10,123 nt of DNA from Thermoplasmata archaeon (GCA_021835265.1 JAKBQK010000291.1:1-10123); one strand, 5' to 3'; shown: positions 1 to 7,602, counted from the first letter of the stretch. Numbers and translations are program-made. The notes: generated by a model from the sequence alone, not told the origin.

Positions 1-1548
1 ACAAAGAAAAGTTACCTTGAGGCGGAAGAGGTCATTCGTGACAAAGCAAAGGATATGATTCAGCACTACCTTGAACAGGTTTTCCCGAATGGTTTCAAGG
101 CACAGGTAGTCGCCGCATCAAGAAGAGCTGCTGTAAGGTACAAGAGAGCTTTTGACCATCTCCTGGAAGAAATTACACAAAACAACGGACTGGAGGAGTC
201 GGTTAAAAACCGTCTAGGCAACCTAAGGGTAGAAGTAGTAATTTCCGGTGGCCCACATGAAGTTGATTCTGAATTGTCTGATTTCATAAACGAAGATAAG
301 CACGAGTCTATCATTAAGAGTTTCAATCTCCCCTTCAGTTCAAACAATGGTGGCCCGGTAAATGGCGACGTGGGAATCATTGTGGTCAACGAAATGCTCA
401 TTACGGGATTTGACGCCCCTATAGAACAGGTTATGTATCTAGACAACGTGATAAGAGAGCATAACCTGCTTCAGGCAATCGCTCGTGTAAACAGGACATA
501 CAGGAACAAGACAGCTGGATTTGTTGTCGATTATGTTGGTGTAACAGATCATCTCAAGGAAGCCATGTCGATATACATGCAGGACGATATAGATCAGATC
601 GCCAGTGTGTTTATCAACAAATCCCTCAGCATCGACAGGATGAGGGCAGCACTTGAAAGCATCGATAGCTTCTTTGAAAACCTGGGCATCAAAGACTGGA
701 AGAACCAAGTTGACGAATGCATTGATATTCTTTCTGATGATGAGACAAGGGAGGAGTTCAATAACCTTTCAAGGGTCTTAATGAACAACCTTGACAGAAT
801 TTTACCAGACCAACAAGCTCTTCGTTATCTTTCCATTCTTAAAAGAATATCATTTATCAAGGAAGCTGCGAAGAACAGATACAGGGATGAAAAGCTAAGT
901 GTAAGGGATGCAAGCATGAAGATTAGAGGGATAGTAGAGGAATATCTGATTTCAAACGGTGTGGATCCAAAGGTTCCTCCGACGCCGCTGTTCAGCGGAA
1001 CCTTCATGCTGGGAATCGAGAATAAGAGGCCGAAGGCGAAAGCTGAAGAACTCAGGTATGCCATAGCTGAGCATATTGAGAAGAGCAAAGACAAAGACCC
1101 GGAACTGTACGAACGTTTCTCTGACAGGCTCCAGAAAATCCTGGAGGACTACAAAGAGAACTGGGAAAGGATTGCACAGGAACTTGAAATCTTAAGAGAA
1201 AAGATGCAGCAAGGAAGGGAAGCGGAAAAGGATTTCGGGCTTGACGCAAAGACTGAAATGCCATTCTTTGGTTTGCTGAAGCAGATAATTTATCCTGATA
1301 CAAAAATGGATCAACTTGATGAAAAAAAGACTGACAGGCTTGTTGCTCTAACAAGAGATATTGTTGAAATTACTTTGAGGGAGGCTAGATCTGTGGATTT
1401 CTGGGAAAACCCATCAAAAGTGAAACGCCTGAAATCTTTCATAGTGAACCACATTCTCTCAAAGGAACGTGATCTGTTCAATCAGAGAAACGAGATAGCA
1501 CAGAGATCAATTGAGCTTGCTTTTAATGTCCTGAGGCCAAATTCATGA
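1..1548 (+). CDS. hsdR: Type I restriction enzyme R subunit, C-terminal part (5' end outside window)
   Basis: ATP-dependent translocase/endonuclease subunit of a type I restriction-modification complex; it would act with HsdM and HsdS, which are not in the window. The reading frame is open from base 1, so the gene starts upstream; 515 residues are visible. The first ~170 are the second RecA-like helicase lobe: an AQVVAASRRAAVRYK segment, helicase motif V with ITGFDAP (bases 400-420) and motif VI with QAIARVNR (bases 472-495), followed by GFVVDYVG. The remaining ~340 residues are a long charged helical region, as in the C-terminal domain of HsdR proteins that contacts the methylase core. The N-terminal nuclease domain and Walker motifs lie outside the window. 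The stop overlaps the next start as ATGA, implying translational coupling. The family call is firm; whether the system is intact cannot be judged here. Confidence 0.93.
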   Translation, partial: TKKSYLEAEEVIRDKAKDMIQHYLEQVFPNGFKAQVVAASRRAAVRYKRAFDHLLEEITQNNGLEESVKNRLGNLRVEVVISGGPHEVDSELSDFINEDKHESIIKSFNLPFSSNNGGPVNGDVGIIVVNEMLITGFDAPIEQVMYLDNVIREHNLLQAIARVNRTYRNKTAGFVVDYVGVTDHLKEAMSIYMQDDIDQIASVFINKSLSIDRMRAALESIDSFFENLGIKDWKNQVDECIDILSDDETREEFNNLSRVLMNNLDRILPDQQALRYLSILKRISFIKEAAKNRYRDEKLSVRDASMKIRGIVEEYLISNGVDPKVPPTPLFSGTFMLGIENKRPKAKAEELRYAIAEHIEKSKDKDPELYERFSDRLQKILEDYKENWERIAQELEILREKMQQGREAEKDFGLDAKTEMPFFGLLKQIIYPDTKMDQLDEKKTDRLVALTRDIVEITLREARSVDFWENPSKVKRLKSFIVNHILSKERDLFNQRNEIAQRSIELAFNVLRPNS

Positions 1549-2210
1549 TTCCGGACAGAATTATTAAAACTCGCAGGAAAACTATATCCCTGCAGATAAC
1601 TGAATATGCTGAACTCATAGTAAGGGCACCATATAGAGTAAAAGAAAAGGAGATAGAAGAGGTAATAAGGAAGCACAGCGAATGGATCAGGAAAAAGAAA
1701 CAGGAAATGCTATCAAAAGATCCAAAGTTTGCCAAAAAGCAGTTTGTAAACGGGGAAGGATTTCTTTACCTGGGAAAGCATTACAAACTGAGAATAGTTG
1801 ACGGTGGCTCAGATCGGCTGACTTTGCAGGATCAATTCATTCTCCCAAATGATAGTCTTCACAGGGCCAGGGATATATTCCTTAATTGGTATCGTAATGC
1901 TGCGTTAATCAAGTTAACAGAACGAGCAGATGTAATTTCTCAATCTACCGGCCTCAAATATTACAGCATAAAAATTACCAATGCGGAGAAGAGATGGGGT
2001 TCGTGTGGGATGAAAGGAAGGCTCAATTTCTCCTGGAGGCTTGCAATGGCGCCTGTATCAGTTATTGACTATGTCGTGTTACATGAACTTGTTCATACTG
2101 CTGTAAAGAACCATCAGAGAAGCTTCTGGAACAGAGTGGAAGCTTTTATGCCGGATTACAGAAAGAAGAACGAGTGGCTGAAACAAAACGGCTACCTTCT
2201 TAGGTTCTGA
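1545..2210 (+). CDS. YgjP/DUF45-type zinc metallopeptidase-like protein
   Basis: 221-residue protein of the YgjP-like (DUF45, SprT/M48-like) family. Visible motifs are WGSC at residues 151-154, the zinc site HELVH at 180-184, and a third candidate ligand His190 in NHQRSFW. The basic N-terminal half (residues 8-60) is a strand-and-helix region followed by the FLYLGKHYKLRIV strands typical of the family. Length is close to that of family members (about 230). The ATG lies inside the hsdR stop (ATGA overlap), so it is translationally coupled to the restriction subunit. Members of this family are known to be encoded beside type I restriction genes, but their role there is unclear; a protease acting on HsdR would be a guess. 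The E. coli relative has also been reported to have nucleotide pyrophosphatase activity. All catalytic residues are present. Confidence 0.9.
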   Translation: MIPDRIIKTRRKTISLQITEYAELIVRAPYRVKEKEIEEVIRKHSEWIRKKKQEMLSKDPKFAKKQFVNGEGFLYLGKHYKLRIVDGGSDRLTLQDQFILPNDSLHRARDIFLNWYRNAALIKLTERADVISQSTGLKYYSIKITNAEKRWGSCGMKGRLNFSWRLAMAPVSVIDYVVLHELVHTAVKNHQRSFWNRVEAFMPDYRKKNEWLKQNGYLLRF

Positions 2211-2260
2211 TACTTCAAACTGTTATTTCAGCAGGCAAGAAATCAATCCCCGCAGTCCAT

Positions 2261-3301
2261 CTATTTCCAAGTTGTGCTTATGTACTTATGTTGTTCGCTG
2301 CGTGAAAGACTTTGGGTTGAGTTTTGTACCCTTACAAAAAATTCATCCAACTCAATTCCCCTATTATTTTTCCACTTAAAAAAAACGGGCTCTGATGAAA
2401 ATGGAACTTCGATTAAAGCTAAAGTTCTGTCGTTATAAGTATACGGAGATATATTTAGGGCTGCTGCCACAATTACCCCTAAATTCTGTTTAACAACATC
2501 TTTTAGTGTTAATAACCATCCACCCCAATCCCGCTTAGCCGAAAGTGAACTATAATCAGGTTCTATTCCAACTATATGTCCCCAATCATCTATGCCAATA
2601 ATTAGTAGGCCGCCTTCTGGTGAATTGGAAAAAGCGGAAATTGTCTTAAGGACCTCGTACTCTAAGATCCTAGGCAGGAAATCTAAGTAATTTTTCAATT
2701 CTTCCTCTGCTTCTTTCCTGTCCAAGCTATTTTTTGAATTTGCGACTTTCGACTCTAAAGTCAAAACCGCTTTGTTCCTTTCAAGAGGTGTCCTCAGGGT
2801 AGATTTGAATTCGATTTCACGTGATTCCTCCTTGTTGAACAGAGATAGAAGAGGGTCGACTTCGCCACTCAAAATTTGCCTGTTAGGGGGAAGATCAGAA
2901 AGTTTCCTGCCGCAAAAGTCCAGAATCTTGTCATAGACTTCTTTTGTAATAGGTCTTATAGTATCAAACCAGTAGTACCCAGGAACTGTGTTGAGCATAT
3001 CTCTTATCTCTGCATTTTTTCGTCTCGGCGGGAAGAACTTTTTAAACTCCTTTATTGTAGCTACTGTCTCCCCAATCCTGTATTTCATTGCATATCTATT
3101 TGGCTCTATTGAGGAGATATCACCATATCCCACAAAAGTAATTTCTCCATCTATCTCTGCTTCCATTATGACATGAGCACCTACCTTGATAAGATGGAAA
3201 TTTGGATTTAGAGGCACATTGAAAAACAATTGTCTCCCATAAGGATTGATTGTCTTAAGCTTCCTCATAATTAAAAATGTTTCATCCATACCTGATTCCA
3301 T
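2261..3301 (-). CDS. AlbA_2 (Schlafen-type) domain protein with a possible N-terminal EVE/PUA-like domain
   Basis: 346 residues. The C-terminal half (about 158-345) is an AlbA_2/Schlafen AlbA_2 domain: REIEFKSTLR at 161-170, ISAFSNSPEGGLLIIGIDD at 221-239 with the family's asparagine and GG, and FFVRVQNSTQSLS at 321-333. Such domains bind, and in Schlafens cleave, nucleic acid; many prokaryotic members are associated with defence or transcription. The acidic residues E162 and E164 are kept. The N-terminal 120 residues read as alternating strands (VGAHVIMEAEIDGEITFVGYGDIS) followed by YYWFDTIRPITKEVYDKIL. By eye this pattern recalls EVE/PUA-like modified-base readers, but it is not proven. A lysine/glutamate-rich helix (175-205) interrupts the AlbA_2 region. 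The gene is convergent with the hsdR-ygjP unit (50 bases apart) and divergent from the NYN gene. Start: ATG at 3301; the internal ATG at codon 5, preceded by TCAGGT, is possible. Confidence 0.85.
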   Translation of the reverse strand: MESGMDETFLIMRKLKTINPYGRQLFFNVPLNPNFHLIKVGAHVIMEAEIDGEITFVGYGDISSIEPNRYAMKYRIGETVATIKEFKKFFPPRRKNAEIRDMLNTVPGYYWFDTIRPITKEVYDKILDFCGRKLSDLPPNRQILSGEVDPLLSLFNKEESREIEFKSTLRTPLERNKAVLTLESKVANSKNSLDRKEAEEELKNYLDFLPRILEYEVLKTISAFSNSPEGGLLIIGIDDWGHIVGIEPDYSSLSAKRDWGGWLLTLKDVVKQNLGVIVAAALNISPYTYNDRTLALIEVPFSSEPVFFKWKNNRGIELDEFFVRVQNSTQSLSRSEQHKYISTTWK

Positions 3302-3319
3302 GTATTATGTAGATCAACA

Positions 3320-3333
3320 TCTAATATTCTAAT
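3320..3333 (-). promoter_or_regulatory. Possible TATA box for the AlbA_2 gene
   Basis: Read on the minus strand this is TTAGAATATTAGA, about 20-32 bases ahead of the ATG at 3301, the spacing expected for archaeal leaderless transcription. It lies within the 105-base divergent promoter region shared with the NYN gene. Assigned by position and AT-richness only. Confidence 0.3.
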
Positions 3334-3406
3334 TTTTTTGTGATATTCAATTGAGAAAGATTTAACTTCAGATCATGCTATGAGCTAATGCTGGAACAGT
3401 GAAACT

Positions 3407-3937
3407 TTGAGTGAAGATAAGGCGGCGGTTTTGATTGACAACTCGTATCTGCAGAAGGAAGTCACTGACAATCTGAATGGAAGAGGCGGTAAGTTCCAGT
3501 TAAATTATCAGGAGTTTAGTGACAATCTTTGCAGGGAAATTGGAGCAGTGAGATTCAGGACATACATTTATGACGTTTCTATTGAAAGTAATCGAAACTT
3601 TCTAACCTCGCTCAACTTGTTGGATCGCTTTGAAATACGGATGGGAAAGCTCCAAGAGAATGAAAAAGGGTTCAGACAGAAGCAGGTTGATATTATGCTT
3701 GCAATTGACATGATAAAGCTTGCACTTAAAAACAAAATACAGCACATAATCCTCATCACTGGGGACAGTGACTTTGTACCAGCAGTTCAATATGTCAAGG
3801 AAGAGGGTGTTATGGTTCACCTGAGGCACGCAGATAGGACTTACAGTAAAGAACTCTCACTCGCCTGCGACACAAGCAGGCCCCTTTCCAAAGGTGTTTT
3901 AATTGAGTTTGACGGTAAAAATGGATACCACCGTTAA
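3407..3937 (+). CDS. NYN-domain (LabA/DUF88-like) probable ribonuclease, TTG start
   Basis: 176 residues forming a single NYN (PIN-like) domain. The acidic metal-binding set is visible: D11 in AVLIDNSYL at the end of strand 1, D95 and D101 in QKQVDIMLAIDMI, and D120/D122 in LITGDSDFVPAV. The pattern of a basic residue just before VD and GDSDF after a hydrophobic strand is typical of LabA-like NYN proteins, which are Mg-dependent RNases or RNA-processing factors. Length is normal for a stand-alone domain and nothing is missing. The only usable start is the TTG at 3407, because the frame has a TAA at 3386 and no ATG/GTG before strand 1; a GTGA at 3399-3402 could be a short Shine-Dalgarno element. 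It diverges from the AlbA_2 gene. The RNA substrate and pathway cannot be read from the sequence. Confidence 0.9.
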   Translation: MSEDKAAVLIDNSYLQKEVTDNLNGRGGKFQLNYQEFSDNLCREIGAVRFRTYIYDVSIESNRNFLTSLNLLDRFEIRMGKLQENEKGFRQKQVDIMLAIDMIKLALKNKIQHIILITGDSDFVPAVQYVKEEGVMVHLRHADRTYSKELSLACDTSRPLSKGVLIEFDGKNGYHR

Positions 3938-4038
3938 AGAATTGAAATAATATTTCTTTACCAATAATCCAATCCTTAAGTCGAACCTTAAATTTATTTT
4001 GCCACTATTAAGTGAATTTCAATACAAAATTCGTTTTT

Positions 4039-4074
4039 CCTTATCGATAGGAAAATCATTTCCGACGATAAAGG
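4039..4074. other. Interrupted hairpin in the 3938-4191 gap
   Basis: CCTTATCG (4039-4046) pairs with CGATAAAGG (4066-4074) with one bulged A. Inside it GGAAA (4050-4054) pairs with TTTCC (4059-4063) around an ATCA loop, separated by a small internal loop (ATA/GA). That makes 13 base pairs in 36 bases, and T4038/A4075 plus a few further T-A pairs extend it outward. It lies about 100 bases after the NYN stop and about 85 before the box that seems to drive the next gene. It could be a terminator-like or structured RNA element, or a protein-binding site. Confidence 0.4.
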
Positions 4075-4159
4075 ACAAATTACGTCCATGGAAAAATATC
4101 TTAGTATTATATTGCCGGAAATCTACTCAGAAATTTTGGAATTGATGCAGTGCAAGACG

Positions 4160-4168
4160 ATATTATAA
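4160..4168 (+). promoter_or_regulatory. Possible TATA box for the 248-residue protein gene
   Basis: ATATTATAA lies 24-32 bases ahead of the TTG at 4192, which is archaeal TATA spacing for a transcript starting at or near the start codon. This supports the TTG start rather than an N-terminus lost to the TAA at 4186-4188. Confidence 0.4.
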
Positions 4169-4191
4169 GGTATGTGTCATCCTTGTAAGAA

Positions 4192-4938
4192 TTGTCTAAA
4201 TCGATAACTGAATTTATTCGTCGAGGCAATAATACTTATAAAACTGGTGCATATGTTAGTGTCTTGAACATTAAAGCCCACTTGGCAGAATTGAGTTCAG
4301 AAATTGAAGCTAACCTTGAAATCGTTAGTCGGAAATATAGAAAGAATGATCCAGGCAGATACCTATACAGATTATTTTTTCAGGGCCACTACAATAATGA
4401 CGTTTTTGCAGAAGAAAGTCTTGAGCTCATATACGTAACTTTAGTTGCTTGGGGAATGCGATCTAGAGGCGCTTCACTGTCTGAGTTTGAAAAATTTAAG
4501 GAATCGGTATTAGAAAACGAAAGTTCAATAAAAAGTTTGAAAGGACTCAGGATAGAATCGATCAGCGAAGGTGATTGTAAAGATTTGCTTGGAGAACTAA
4601 AGAGTTTGTTCGACAAATTAGAACTAACCAAACCTGATAAACCAAAACTGGTTACATTTTCAAAAGCAATGCACTTCCTGCTTCCTAACCTTGTTGTACC
4701 AATGGACAGAAAATATACAATGAAATACTTTCTGGATTATACTACGTTTAGTGGGAATAATGAGAAAATGTTCGAATTATACAAGTCTATTTATATTGAA
4801 TTTGTAACATTCTCAAGAGAGCACCCAGAACTATCTAAATTCTTGAACAATGATTGGAATCAGACCATACCGAAAATAATGGACAATTTAATTATTGGGC
4901 ATATTTTAAAAAATCCAGAAGAAAAAGAGAACTTATGA
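4192..4938 (+). CDS. Uncharacterised helical protein upstream of the OLD-like nuclease
   Basis: 248 residues, soluble and predicted mostly helical; I do not recognise a named domain. Parts that look conserved rather than random are the N-terminal ITEFIRRGNNTYKTGAY, LVAWGMRSRGASL at 84-96, SKAMHFLLPN (157-166) followed by VPMDRKYT (169-176), and a C-terminal NDWNQTIPKIMDNLIIG (220-236). The LLP..VPMDR element in the second half recalls uncharacterised helical families whose folds resemble helix-hairpin-helix proteins, but this is only an impression. The start is TTG because a TAA at 4186-4188 closes the frame just upstream and the next ATG is at codon 89. The gene precedes the ATPase/TOPRIM gene by 76 bases on the same strand, so the two may form one unit. 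No catalytic motif is evident; a partner or sensor role is a guess. Confidence 0.82.
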   Translation: MSKSITEFIRRGNNTYKTGAYVSVLNIKAHLAELSSEIEANLEIVSRKYRKNDPGRYLYRLFFQGHYNNDVFAEESLELIYVTLVAWGMRSRGASLSEFEKFKESVLENESSIKSLKGLRIESISEGDCKDLLGELKSLFDKLELTKPDKPKLVTFSKAMHFLLPNLVVPMDRKYTMKYFLDYTTFSGNNEKMFELYKSIYIEFVTFSREHPELSKFLNNDWNQTIPKIMDNLIIGHILKNPEEKENL

Positions 4939-4974
4939 TTATGAATCCATTTTTAATTGGAGGTTTTCATAATT

Positions 4975-4988
4975 ATTTTAAATTAAAA
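4975..4988 (+). promoter_or_regulatory. Possible TATA box for the OLD-like gene
   Basis: A TTTTAAATTAAAA stretch 27-39 bases ahead of the ATG at 5015. It suggests the nuclease gene can be transcribed on its own as well as by read-through from the preceding gene. Confidence 0.35.
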
Positions 4989-5014
4989 CGCTTAACTTTC
5001 GAGAGAGAGATTAA

Positions 5015-6640
5015 ATGAAGAATACAGTAAATGTGGTGGTGGAACTTGACGGCGTGGATGGTATTGCACCTCATACCAAACTAGAACTTACTTCTGGAAT
5101 AGCAGTCCTGACAGGAAAAAATAATGTTGGTAAGTCAAGGTTGCTTAAGTCATGTGCAGAACTTGGTCTTAAGTGCAAAGAAGATTTGTCTACCTTACCG
5201 AGGATAAAATATAGCTCAAATATCAACAACAAAGAATACCGACTGGATATTTTCAAAGACCAAAGTCACTCTATCTTTATGCACGATCCTCTAAAACGTA
5301 CTCCGGCTGAGCTAATCATTGACAAAAATGGTAATCATTCTTTTAAAACTTTTGATAATACATCAGGATCCGGTCATCTTGGCTCACTAGATAATCTTAT
5401 TAAAAATGTATATCCAACGGAGGAGTTTACTTTATTTTACAGCAGGTTAAAGGATATAATTTACATTGACCCCCAGAGAGTGGTTAAACCAATTGTCGAA
5501 ACGATTCCTAAGAAAGTACCATCACCCGACGGATCAGACCTTGCCCAAGCGATATACACACATCGAAACGAAAATACGAGGGAATATAATGTGCTCTCAG
5601 ATTTAATTTCTGGCATGTTTAAAGAAATAAGTGGCATCTTCACTGTGCCATCTGGAACTAACCAGGTGACCTTGTCCCTTAGAGACAATTTTGCTAATAA
5701 AAACATCTCTTTAAGCGAATGTGGAACAGGAATCGCTCAGGCACTTCATCTAGCATCAATGATATTATTTTCTGAGCCAGGAAAGATATTCTTGATAGAT
5801 GAACCACATGTATACTTACATCCCGGAGCAGAGAAGCTTTTGGCTAATTTTATCAAAGAACATAAGGAGCACAAGTATGTAATTGCTACGCATTCTCCTA
5901 TATTTATTCAGGCCGTGAGACCAGATATAGTATATCTTGTTACGAGAGGAAGCGATGGAACCAGAGTAAAGGAGAGCTTATCGGGAGTGCAATACAGAAC
6001 ACTTCTGCTGGAGGAACTCGGTGTCAACTTGGGAGACATGTCGATTGCGGAGAAAATAATCTTCGTTGAAGGTAAATCTGATGTTGATATTATTAGCGAG
6101 ATGCTGGAAAAAACTGGATTATCGAATTTGAATAATAATTACGTAATTTTCAGCCTAGGGGAGTCAGATATAAGTGATCAGATGGAAGACCTTCTGAAGC
6201 AGCTTGGAACTATTGTCCACCTGCCGTATATGATATACTTAGATGGTGACAAAAAGCGCAAGGGCCATATCCCGGAATCACTGAAAGGTCTGGTTGAATA
6301 TTGTCCTGAGTTGGACATCGAAATGGTTTTGCTAAGGGATCCTGCAGCCATATTAACAGGACTAAAGGAAATTGCTTTGAGCATGGGAATAAAGACGACT
6401 TTCAATATTGAAGTTGATGACATAAATGAATTAATCCAAGAACTCAAAAGTAAAGGCTCTGGTGAAAAGGGGATTAAAATTATTGGAGATCTATTCTACA
6501 AGTTTTCAGAAACAAAAGGCCTCGAGGGCTTGACTTACATGAAAAGCTTCGGCCAGGTCATAGCAAGAAACATGGACAAGGAGTTAATCCAAGATGTAGT
6601 AAAACCATTTTCTAAATTTTTAAGTGGATTAAACGAATGA
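5015..6640 (+). CDS. OLD-family-like protein: ABC-type ATPase plus TOPRIM nuclease
   Basis: 541 residues. The N-terminal ABC/RecF-like ATPase has Walker A GKNNVGKS at 34-41, a signature-like SECGTG at 234-239, Walker B IFLIDEP at 258-264 continuing into HVYLHP, and a switch histidine in ATHSP (H293). From about 345 follows a TOPRIM domain: IFVEGKSDVD with E352 and D356, YLDGD with D410 and D412, and a downstream acidic residue in DIEMVLL (E436). This is the OLD (overcoming lysogenization defect) arrangement: ATP-controlled DNA cleavage, as in phage P2 Old and GajA of Gabija. All key residues are present. No UvrD-like GajB partner follows, since the next gene converges from the other strand, so it is either a stand-alone OLD or works with the 248-residue protein upstream. 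The ATG is preceded by a purine-rich GAGAGAGATTAA. A defence role is inferred from family and context. Confidence 0.92.
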   Translation: MKNTVNVVVELDGVDGIAPHTKLELTSGIAVLTGKNNVGKSRLLKSCAELGLKCKEDLSTLPRIKYSSNINNKEYRLDIFKDQSHSIFMHDPLKRTPAELIIDKNGNHSFKTFDNTSGSGHLGSLDNLIKNVYPTEEFTLFYSRLKDIIYIDPQRVVKPIVETIPKKVPSPDGSDLAQAIYTHRNENTREYNVLSDLISGMFKEISGIFTVPSGTNQVTLSLRDNFANKNISLSECGTGIAQALHLASMILFSEPGKIFLIDEPHVYLHPGAEKLLANFIKEHKEHKYVIATHSPIFIQAVRPDIVYLVTRGSDGTRVKESLSGVQYRTLLLEELGVNLGDMSIAEKIIFVEGKSDVDIISEMLEKTGLSNLNNNYVIFSLGESDISDQMEDLLKQLGTIVHLPYMIYLDGDKKRKGHIPESLKGLVEYCPELDIEMVLLRDPAAILTGLKEIALSMGIKTTFNIEVDDINELIQELKSKGSGEKGIKIIGDLFYKFSETKGLEGLTYMKSFGQVIARNMDKELIQDVVKPFSKFLSGLNE

Positions 6641-6675
6641 CCCTGGTAATATAATGGATTCATAAGAAGAAACTA

Positions 6676-7587
6676 TTATTCAATATACGGAGACGAGTGC
6701 CTGACTTTTGGATCGAGGAATTTTATAAATGCCTCTCTTCCGACATCCCAGATGCTGTTCAAAATACTGAGGTCTTTTAAAAAATTATCATCGTCATCTC
6801 GCACCAATAGATTTATTGGATGGCCAATTCTATTTCTGACTCCCTCAGAACTTTTAAAGTAATTTACCAGATCATCAGTAATCTTTTCCTTCATGTCCAC
6901 TATGTGTGGATCATTCATATAAAAAGCTAATAGTTCGGGCAGACCCAATTTAGACAAGGCTTTATATTTATATTTTGGTCCTCGAATAAATTTTTCTAAA
7001 TCTTTTATATTCTTCAATTTTGGATGAATTGATCTTATTTCGTTTAAAACTGAATCGTGTTTCTCCCATGATTTATGAGAATCTCTTATCTTGAAAAGTA
7101 GGGTTTGCTCGAGGTAAACCAATATTGAATAAGAAAAAATATAAGATGGCGCCCTGTTTAAATCCCAGAAAGTTACTAAGCCAATTGGGTCTCTAGAATC
7201 TGCGCCTGGACTTGTTACAAAATAAAGAGGACTGCGCTCCCTTTCAATGTTTTTGGCATCTTTTATCATCTTTGCAGTTAAATCATACAAGGGCATTGAA
7301 GATGGAATTATGTGTTCGTTTACTTTTTCAAGTTTCTTGTTTATGTCATCATTAAGATCCTCCAAGTTAATGTACCCTAATGTTGATTCATTATCCTTCA
7401 CTACCAAGTTAAAAAATTCCTTTTTCTTCGCCTCTTTTACTTTCTCATCATAATTTCTATTATTTATATCAATCCATAGCCAGTCCAACTTGGGTGTCAT
7501 CAAAGAAAATACGGTAAAATAGTTGTTTCGAGTAAATTCTTCATGAATTTTACTTAAGGCTGTAAAATCTGAATTCATAATTCCCAC
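6676..7587 (-). CDS. CBS-pair plus HEPN-domain protein, putative RNase
   Basis: 303 residues in two parts. Residues about 20-148 read as a divergent pair of CBS motifs: FFNLVVKDNESTLGYINLEDL at 58-78 and SPLYFVTSPGADSRDPIGLVTFWDLNRAP at 119-147, the second ending in the GLVTFWDLN typical of CBS repeats. CBS pairs usually bind adenine nucleotides. The C-terminal half is helical and contains RNRIGHP at 251-257. R251, N252 and H256 match the RN-x3-H active-site motif of HEPN ribonucleases, a fold common in toxins and abortive-infection proteins. The natural reading is a ligand-gated RNase. The gene converges with the OLD-like gene (35 bases apart) and diverges from the AbrB-type gene. Start: GTG at 7587, or ATG three codons later (7578). 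The HEPN assignment rests on one motif and helical context. Confidence 0.8.
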   Translation of the reverse strand: MGIMNSDFTALSKIHEEFTRNNYFTVFSLMTPKLDWLWIDINNRNYDEKVKEAKKKEFFNLVVKDNESTLGYINLEDLNDDINKKLEKVNEHIIPSSMPLYDLTAKMIKDAKNIERERSPLYFVTSPGADSRDPIGLVTFWDLNRAPSYIFSYSILVYLEQTLLFKIRDSHKSWEKHDSVLNEIRSIHPKLKNIKDLEKFIRGPKYKYKALSKLGLPELLAFYMNDPHIVDMKEKITDDLVNYFKSSEGVRNRIGHPINLLVRDDDDNFLKDLSILNSIWDVGREAFIKFLDPKVRHSSPYIE

Positions 7588-7602
7588 AATAGCTACTCAT
7601 TA

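Noticed and set aside
66..446. Antisense ORF of 126 codons inside hsdR
   Set aside because: It is the complement of conserved helicase sequence and has no family resemblance; a shadow of the real gene, like the other antisense frames within the genes.
4088..4168. 26-codon ORF (MEKYLSIILPEIYSEILELM...) ahead of the 248-residue protein gene
   Set aside because: It has protein-like composition but no clear promoter or ribosome site, and its end coincides with the TATA-like box of the next gene; too short to support.
5015..7587. Gabija system (GajA plus GajB)
   Set aside because: The OLD-like protein resembles GajA in architecture, but the neighbouring gene is a CBS-HEPN-type protein on the opposite strand with no helicase motifs.
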